Assembly: GCA_937901485.1 (NCBI GenBank)
Contig: CALGTT010000157.1
Span: 1 to 17,480 of the forward strand
Length of the DNA: 17,480 nucleotides
Direction: 5' to 3'
Source: an uncultured Ruminococcus sp.
Lineage (GTDB): Bacteria > Bacillota > Clostridia > Oscillospirales > Ruminococcaceae
Positions 1 to 9,000 of the stretch are shown here, in pieces. A program made the position numbers and the translations under genes. The notes below the pieces were generated by a model that was not told the DNA's origin, searched no databases, and saw nothing but the letters and a program-made list of their open reading frames with translations. Every line of letters begins with the position of its first letter. The first letter of the stretch is position 1.

Positions 1-55
1 TTGCGCCGTTCAGCTCTGTCTTGCCGTCAGTCATGCTGACCTTGTTGATCTCGAT
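1..55. repeat. Direct repeat, copy A (cut by window edge)
   Basis: These 55 bases are identical to 682-736 and may extend beyond the left edge. They code the domain-opening strand INKVSMTDGKTELNGA. The offset is 681 bp (227 codons), the length of about two CnaB domains. Confidence 0.97.
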
Positions 56-3000
56 CTTGGAATAATCGTCCACCATAACGATGGTCGTGTCTTCCTTTGC
101 CTCCCAGGTCTTGCCGTCCTTGGATACCTCTACCTTGTTGTCCTTGTCGATTCTGAAGTAAATTTCCTCAGCTCTTACAAAGCCATCCGGTACTGTGGTT
201 TCTTCCAGAATGTATACCTTGCCGGGCTCGATCGCGTCAAATGTGTGCTTAGTCTTGCCGTCAGTTGTGAACTCATCAACTGCTGTCTTGCCGTCCTCGG
301 TCACTTCATAGATCGTGAGAACTGCATCCGGAATTTCCTTGCTGCTTACATCGGTCTTGCTGATGTTTACCTTGTAGCCTCTCTTCGCATCGTTTACAGT
401 AATCGTGTTGCCGTCAATCTCGTATGTGCCGTTTTCATCAGCCTTAACGGTCTCATGCTTCACGATTTCGCCGTTTTCTACTGTAAACTTGAACGTAGAA
501 TCGGTTACTTCGTATACATTGCCATCCGCGTCAGTTACCGTGTCACCGGTCTCCTTCAGCACATATGTGCCGTCCGGAATACCTGTGATCGTCCATGTTT
601 CGTTAACCTTGGATGTCCATGTCAGTTCCTTCTCGTTCAGAACTACTACGTTCTCGCCCTTTTCATCATAGATGGTCAGGGTTGCGCCGTTCAGCTCTGT
701 CTTGCCGTCAGTCATGCTGACCTTGTTGATCTCGATGACAGAAGGTGCATCTTCCATCACAACTGTGCCGTTTGCATCCTTACCGTCCACTGTTACCTTA
801 CCGAATGCATCTACCTTGAAGGTGATGGATTCTTTCTTCAGTGTGAAGCCGTCAGGTGCTGTAATTTCAGTCAGTGTGTATTCGCCAGCCGGGAGCTTGG
901 AGAGTACAGTTACTTCCTTACCGGATACAAATGTGATCTTGCCAGCCTCAGCCTTGAATGTGTCCTTCTGGAATCCGCCGGTTGCTGTTACCTTGCTCAG
1001 GTCAACCTTTGTGCCCTCAGCAGGTGCGATTACCAGCTCTGCGCCTTCCAGCTCGGTCTTGCCGTCTGTGATATCTACCTTGGAAATTGTTACATCAATT
1101 ACCTTATCAGTAATAACGAGTGTGCCATCCTTGATTGCTACTTCTTCGTTGTTCTCAGTCACCTTGGTCAGCTCAACTGTGCCGTCTTCCTTGACCTCGA
1201 ACTCGAAATCAGTTACCGTTGCATAGCCTGCAGGTGCTGCATCCTCAGTCATGGTATACTTGCCAGGCTTCAGTCCAGTCAGAACTGCGTCCTTTTCGCC
1301 TGTGATAAATGTGATCGTATTGCCCTTCTTAGTGAGTGTCTTCTCGTCAACACCAGCTACTTCAACAGACTCCAGATTTGCTGTTTCATCTGCTGCCTTA
1401 ATTGTCAGCTGTGCATTCGGCAGATTCGTTGTGGTATCCTGTCCCTCAACCTTTGTGATCTCTACCTTGGAGATGGTCAGTGCGGGCTTTTCTACAGGTG
1501 TTTCCTCAGGCTTCTGTGCGTCACTTACTACGATTGTATAATCGTTCGTAGCTTCATAACCACCCTCAGAATTTTCTACTCCTTCTTCAGCAGCATTCTT
1601 CCCTTCATCCGGAACGATCTTGCCGTCCTGGATTTTAAAGTAGAACTTGCTGTTCAGTACCTCGTAGGTGATTTCACCCACTGTAAACGCTTCGCCAGTC
1701 TCTTCCAGTACATACTTACCATCCGGAAGTCCTGTCAGTACCAGTTCTGCATTAGTAGATGTCCATGTGAATGTGTTATCTGCAAGTGCTACGTCTGCAC
1801 GTTCGCCGAGCATTTCTTTTGTCAGCTTCTCACCTTCAACAGCAGCCTTTTCCAGTGTCAGCTTCAGCTGCGCACCTGCCAGCTCACCTTCACCATTGAC
1901 TGCCTTCTTAGAAATGGTAAATTTAGGCTTTTCTACAGGTGTTTCCTCAGGCTTCTGTGCGTCGCTTACTGTGATAATGGTATTTGTATCATCAACTTCG
2001 AATGTACCGTTGGTATCTGCGCCATCACTTTCTCTTTCTGTAATAACGCCATTCTCAATTGTAAATTTAAATGTAGAATTTGTTACAAGATACTCATTTC
2101 CATTCGCGTCAGTTACTGTACCGCCGGTTTCCTTCAGTTCATATTTACCGTCCGGAAGCTTATTCAGTACCAGCTCACTTCCTGCAACAGATGTCCACTT
2201 GATCGCACCCTCCACCAGATCTGCATTGGGATGATCACCGATCATTTCTTCTGTCAGCACCTTGCCGCTTTCATCAGGTTCTGTCAGTGTCAGTTCAAGC
2301 ACTGCGCCGTTCAGCTCAGGCTTGCCTTCTGTTATACCAACCTTGTTGATAGTGATCTTAGAAGGTGCATCCACCATGTAAACATGCTCTGCACCATTGA
2401 GATTGTCAACTTCGCTCTTGTCAACCTTAGTCAGACCGATCACTTCGCCCTCGTCGTTTACGACTTCCTTGAAGTAATTTTCAACGCTGCCGTTTACGAT
2501 CTCGAAATAGATTTCCTCTGCCTTCTTGTAACCATCAGGTACTGTGATTTCAGTCAGCTTGTAGATTCCATCCTTAGGCATCGGGATCTCAGCCTGCTTT
2601 GTAACTGTAACTACTGTTGTCTGTACTTCGCCGTTTTCATCTTCATAAGTGCTTACAGATGTTTCCGTTGATGTGATCCAGCTTGTCACTTCCGTAACAA
2701 CTGTGAACGGATTCGGCTGATTTTCAGAAGCTGCCTCTGTAGAAACTGCTTCGAGCTTCAGCACTGCGCCAATAACATCAACAACACCCGTGCCTACCAT
2801 CTCTACCTTGGAAATGGTCAGTCTCTTGGCATCACTTACAACGATCGTATTATCTGTTGCCGCGTATCCGCCAGTGGTAGCTTCCTTGTTTGTGTCTGCA
2901 TTATTCTTCTCTTCATCCGGAACGATCTTGCCGTCCTTGATCTCAAAGTAGAACTTGCTGGTCAGAACTTCATATTCCTTGCCATCAGTCGGAGATGTGA

Positions 3001-6000
3001 ATGTTTCACCAGTTTCACTCAGTACATACTTGCCATCCGGCAGATTATGAATGAGAGTCGGCTTCTTACCGGACTTGAAGGTAATGCTGTGCTCATCTGT
3101 TTCCTCTGTTGGCTCAGTCGGAACTGTCTCAGTCACAAACTTACCATCATCATCCTTTACTTCGTTGCCTTCTTCGTCCACTGTCTTTCTCTCAAGCTTA
3201 ACCTCGGAGAGATCCGGATATACATCCTCATTGTTCTCATTCTTGGTTGCGAGTGCTTCAAGCTTCAGTGTTGCGCCTTCCAGCTCTGCCTTGTTTGTTA
3301 CATCAACCTTGCTGATGACTACAGCCTTCTTATCCACCATCTGGATTTCAGCCGCTGTCACAGCGTCAGCCTTAGTCTCAACATTGTCGATCTTCTCGTA
3401 AACATCGAATGTTCCATCCAGATTCAGCTTTGCGGTCTGATCTTCTCCAATCAGAGTGATCGTACCATACTGATCCACTGCAAATGTAATTTCTTCAGCG
3501 ATATCATAGCCGAACGGTGCTGTCTTCTCTGTCAGAGTGTATACGCCAACGGGAAGACCAGTAAGAACTGTCTTGTTACCAGTTGTCTTGTAACTGATGG
3601 TCTTGTCAGTTGTGGAATAGGTTACACCAGCATCCTTCTGTACATTCTCGCCGTCTTCAGTTTTATTGTAGTAGCCCTTTACATCCTTAATGTCTGCGGC
3701 TGCTACAGTTTTTTCCTTAACGTCTGTTTCGTCTTCAGTTTCTTCATCCAGAACAAGCTTAGTGTAGGATTCAGCCTTGATCTCAAGCACTGCATCAACC
3801 AGCTCAGGCTTGTCCTCGCCTACGATTTCAACCTTGGAGATGGTCACAGATCTCTTATCAACCATTGTGATCTTCTTTACGGTCTCAGCATCGTTTACCT
3901 CAGTTTCACCCTCATAAACATTGAACGTACCATTCGCATTCAGCTTTGCAGTCTGACCTTCACCGATCAGTGTGATCTTGCCTGCATCGTCCACTGCAAA
4001 CTTGATAGCTTCAGCAACATCATAGCCGTCAGGAGCTGTGATCTCAATCAGAGAGTATACGCCTGTGGGGAGACCTGTCAGAACAGTTGCTGTATCACCG
4101 GATACATAGCTGATCGCATCGATCTTAATTTCAGCGTCTTCCTTGATCTGTTCGTCAGTCTTCTTGTAGTTTACCAGATCCTCTGCCTTTGTAATTTCAG
4201 CATTGCCCAGTACATACTTTGTCAGACTTTCGCCGCCCTTGGTTGCCTTAACAGCATTCAGTTCAGCTGTAACTGTTTCCTTAGTTTCAGCATCCTTGAT
4301 ATGTTCGTAGGACTCAGCCTTGATAATCAGTGTTGCGCCCGGGAGTTCGCCTACAGTTTCCTTGCCGTCCTTTGTCAGAATACCGGTCTTGGAAATCTCT
4401 ACCTCGACTGTTTCCCCATCCTTGTTGTCAGCCATCAGGATTCTGGAGGAGGTTCTGGGTTCACCGGGAGCTCTGTAGGGGTAGAAGTGGATTTCACCAC
4501 CCAGCGTTACATTCCTTGCGATGATCTGACCTTCCATTGTGTCTTCATTATCGCTCACATCTGCATCAGGAGCAACAACATGACCTCTTCCATCCCTTAC
4601 AATAACTTTCGCTGAAGCATCCGGAAGGTTTACAAAGAACTTTGTACCCTGACCATCATACTGACTATCCTCGTCATTCAGCTCTTCTCCATTTACCTGC
4701 AGGAAAACAGTACCCTCTTCTCCAATTGAGTATTTATCCTCAAAAGTTTCTGAATACAAAAGTAAAAGATTATTGTCATTAACACCAGTAATAGAAAGTG
4801 TGTATTCTCCACGCATTAAGGTATCCTTATCGATACCAGTAAAATTAATCACATCCAGTGTACTATAAAGCTCATATGGTACAGTATAATTCGCCTTTTC
4901 TTCTGTAACATTAATTGTTAATACACCTTTTGTCTTGTTTTCTGCTTCAGGATATGCTACTTCATCATCATCTGCTGAAAATTCAGACCCAGTTGCAGCA
5001 ATAACCTTGGACTGTTGTTTAATCTGGCTCATTGCTGTTTTAAAATCAATGTAATCAGGATTTTGAATAAACTCTGCATTAACATTTTCAGGCATATTTT
5101 CAGATGTTGAATAATAGTGAACATTATTCCAATATTCACCTACATACATAGCAGTATCCTGGGGATGATTATTGAATACAAAATGTTTTATGAAGCTTGG
5201 TACTACCTGTGCTTTCCCCCACGTCTCCATTGTACCAGTACCGCCAACAGCAACGCCGCCAACACAGTCTACCGTGTTTTCAAGATTGCCACTTACAAAC
5301 ACCTGATAATCACTCAGAATGTTCTCAATGGTATAACCATACGGGTATACAGTGTTTGTCTCAGCAATTGTGAATTCGATATCATCTGCCATTTCATAAC
5401 CAGCCGGTACACCGGTTTCTTTCAGAGTATAGCTGCCTGTGGGCAGGAACTTGAACACTGCATCTTCACCGGTAGAAACAAATGTAACTGTGTTGGCTTC
5501 AAAGACCGGAGTCTCGCCTTCTTTTTTGGAAGCACCCAGAATCTCGATCTTCTCAGGATCAAGCACTACTGATTCGTCTTCATTGGTCAGCATCAGTTTT
5601 GCACCCGGGAGACTATTAAAATCATAGTCAACCTTGCCAATGTTTGTTACAGTCGGCATGTCAGTCATTTCAACATAGGACTTTCCCTCTGCAGGAGTAT
5701 ACGGAGAAGTATCCTTGTTGAACAGCTGGATCTCACCATTCGCTGTCAGCTTTACAGTGACCTCATCCGGAACGAGTACGATCTTGCCGAGCTTGTTCAC
5801 TGCAAACTTGATCGTCTCAGCCTTGTGATAACCATCCGGTGCATTCTGCTCAGTCAGAGTATAAACACCTGCAGGCAGATTCTGCATGAAGGTATTGCTC
5901 TTGCTGGACTTAAACATGAACTTAGTAACAGTCGTGTTCTCGTCGATCTTGTCATCCGGAACTGTTTCTTCACCATTATACTTTGTCAGGGTAACAGTCT

Positions 6001-9000
6001 GTGTCTGAACTGCAACCTCAGTTACCGGCTTACCATCAGCACCAGTTACAGCATTGCCTTCTTCATCAGTAGCAGTAGTTGTCACCGGCTTGCCATCAGA
6101 ATCCAGTGCTGTAGTGCTCAGATATGCACCAACATCCTTCAGGTTGGCAACTGTATCAGTAAGCTCAGTCTGTGTTGTGGTTTCTTTGTTTTCATCACCG
6201 GGCTCGGGGTTTGCCGGTGCTGTTTCAGTAATAACACTTTCCATTGTGAAAGGCATTGCCTCAACAACCAGCTCTGCACCCTCAAGCTCCTGCATCTTTA
6301 CATTACCATCAGCGTCGGTCTCCACATTGCCGTTTTCATCGGTCAGGATCTCAAGCTTGGAAATGTAGTTTGCCTGCTTCTTATTGGGGACGGAAAGAAC
6401 AACAGTGTTATCCTTCTTGTCGATGATAAGATAGATTTTTTCTTCCTTCTCATCCTCACTCGGATTTTCCTCGTCCGGCTTCTCCTCCGGTACCTGTACC
6501 TTAGAAGAATCTACATAGTAACGGATTTCAGTAATTGTAGCACCCCAAGTTGTAATGCCCATGTTACCATTGTTACCGAACTTCAGACCCGGAACATTAA
6601 TTCCATTTGTACCAGCACTGATATTATTCTGATTATCATTGTACCAATTATTATCCGGCTTAAACTGAATACCGCCGGAACCGGACTCTACATCCACTTC
6701 AATGGAAGTAATTTCAACACCATTGAATGCAGCGCCCATATTGATTGCCTTTGATACATCACCGGTAACAGTTACAACACCCTTGTCTGCATCATATGTT
6801 GCCACAGCACCGGAAGTTGTACCGCCAGCACCAGCTTCACCCTGTTCACCATATACAATTACTTCATCAATTGTAAATGCGCCATAGGGATCTGTCTGAA
6901 TCTTGAAATCATTTACAGTTGCAGGAACCTTTGTAAATGTAGCAACGCCATTTACGATCGTAGCCTTTTCACCATTGAAACCATTCTCATAGAGAACAAG
7001 CGTACCGCTGGAAAGATTGCTGACCTTAACTTCAATGCTCTGGACATTAACTGCATTGACTCTTGCCCAGATCTCATTTGTACCATTGGATTCAATCGTT
7101 ACTTTCGGAAGCACTGCCCAGCCATGCTCAACAGAATAATCACGTTTAACATGGAACTTCATCTTTGCATCTTCCGGTACACCATCATATCCTCCCGGAG
7201 CTCTTGCTTCTACAAGATAGTAGTTACCGGGATAGAGATAACCGTTTGCAACGCCCCACTTTGAACCGTCACCCTGGGACATATCCTCAGGGAAAGTGCT
7301 GGGCTCATAGCCGGTGTTAAATGTAGTGATCAGTGTGCCGTCTTCTGCATAAAGCTTCAGAGATGCACCCGGAACGAGCTGCTCAGTATCCTCTGCGTCA
7401 ACCTTCTGGAAGTCAATGTTCGCACCACGCTGCATCTTGTCTGTGATGGTAATGGTACGATCAGCAATCTTGTCCGTGTTCAGGTTAAGGATCTTCCAGC
7501 CCTTGGCATTCGGATTTGCAGTAATCTGCAAAGGACTACCAAAGCCGCCAGTTGTCATTACCGGCAGATCATCCGTAGTTCCATTGTACTCAATCTGCTT
7601 GTAGTAGATTACATCGTTATACTTAACGATCAGAACATCCTTTGCAAAGTCGTAACCTGTCGGTGCTTTGGTTTCCTGAATACGATAAATATTAGTGATA
7701 TTTGTAGAGTAGCTAAATGGCGGAGTGTAAGTTCCCGGTTCATCCGTGATCGTTTTAACCGGATCGAATGTCACTGCACCGTTTGCAGGATCCCAGCCAA
7801 ATGCTTCGTCTACAGTATTAGTGCCTTCTTCAATTACATCCGGAGTATAGGAGTATACCCATTTTCTTCCCGATCTTACCATTGTCATAGAACCCTTGGT
7901 CATGGTAAGCTCTGCGCCGTTCAGACGCTTCACAGGATTGGATTTCTCCTCTACCTTTTCCACCAGAATACCAGCGTCATTGCTGAACGACGGTGTTACA
8001 GCCGGTGCAGCAGTGATCATCATGGAATCTGCATTATAATAATAGGTAGTCTCACCAATCTTGAATTCCGTGCTCTTGGTTACATCCGAGATCGCGCCCT
8101 GTGCACCTACAATCTCAGTCAGATTGCCATCTTCAAATGTCAGCTCAAAGTTGACTGCAACAGGCTCGCCCACAGTGATCACTCTGGATACGTACTTGTA
8201 CTCGCCATCTTCAGCAGCACGAGCAACAAGACGATACGAAGCAGCAGCATCGGAGCTTTCCGTTGTCTCCTCAGTAGCTTCTGCAGCGTCGTCGGAGCTT
8301 TCCGTTGTGTCCTCAGTAGCTTCTGCAGCGTCGTCGGAGCTTTCCGTTGTCTCCTCTGGAGCTTCTGCAGTATCGTCGGAGCTTTCCGTTGTCTCCTCAG
8401 GAGCTTCTGTTGTAGGAGCAGGAATAAATGTATAATTATCTGTTACTGTGAAAGAGGTTTCCATCAGAACAGTATCGCTGTCCTCTTCCTTAATGGTAAG
8501 TGTTACCTCAACCACTTCCGGAAGAACTGTACTTTCATCAATCTGAATGAGTGAAATAACAGTTTCCTTCAGTGTAACATTATAAACCTTTGTTGTCGGC
8601 AGGAAACCATCGGGAGCCTTAGTCTCCACGAGCTGGTATTCACCTGTAAGCACCTGACCTTCCTTCAGTTCCGAAGCATCGGAATAATCCACGAGGGACG
8701 GGAATGTCAGATAGTCGGGCTGACCGATCGTTGTGTCGAGAGAAGCAACATCTTCAACCTCAACCGGCGTGCCGTCCTTTGTTGTCAGCTGCAGGGTAAT
8801 CTCTGCGCCCTCGATTTGCTTATATTCCTCGCCCATCTGACCAAGCTTTTCGACGGGGAAGGAGTAGCCGGATTCTGTGCCGAGCATGGAGTAAGGACCG
8901 GTATAAGGGCGGTATCCAAACTCAGTTGCACCAAAAAAGCTCTTAGCAATCAAAGCACCAGAAAGATGACCGTAGGCACCATCAGCATGAGGATTTACTT

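Larger units (their letters stand above)
1..4471 (-). other. Tandem array of at least ten CnaB/SpaA-type domains
   Basis: Ten complete domains and the start of another follow the second choice-of-anchor A domain. Each begins with a strand like ISKVDITDGKTELEGA, has a central Y-x-L-x-E strand (for example GEYTLTEITAPDGF), and ends in a strand with Asp (VMEDA, IVVSDA, ITMVDK, IVMVDDYSK). Two sub-types mix: one carries the usual AP-x-GY/F after the Glu; the other reads DGKYVLKETG, lacks AP-x-GY, and has a longer loop followed by TFKFTVENGEI. Domains run about 105-185 residues. The Lys/Glu/Asp positions predict intramolecular isopeptide bonds, as in S. pyogenes FbaB CnaB2. Confidence 0.85.

Noticed and set aside
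245..2671. Long plus-strand open frames opposite the adhesin (also 3047-4615 and 5825-6754)
   Set aside because: They are in the exact antisense codon register of the adhesin, give Cys/Leu/Ile-rich nonsense protein, and lack ribosome binding sites. The minus-strand frame gives clear domains.
6835..6866. Collagen-like segment GEQGEAGAGG in the adhesin
   Set aside because: Only two or three Gly-x-y units; too short to form a collagen helix.
8250..8417. CRISPR-like regularly spaced repeat
   Set aside because: Copies are contiguous with no unique spacers and are in frame within a coding region.
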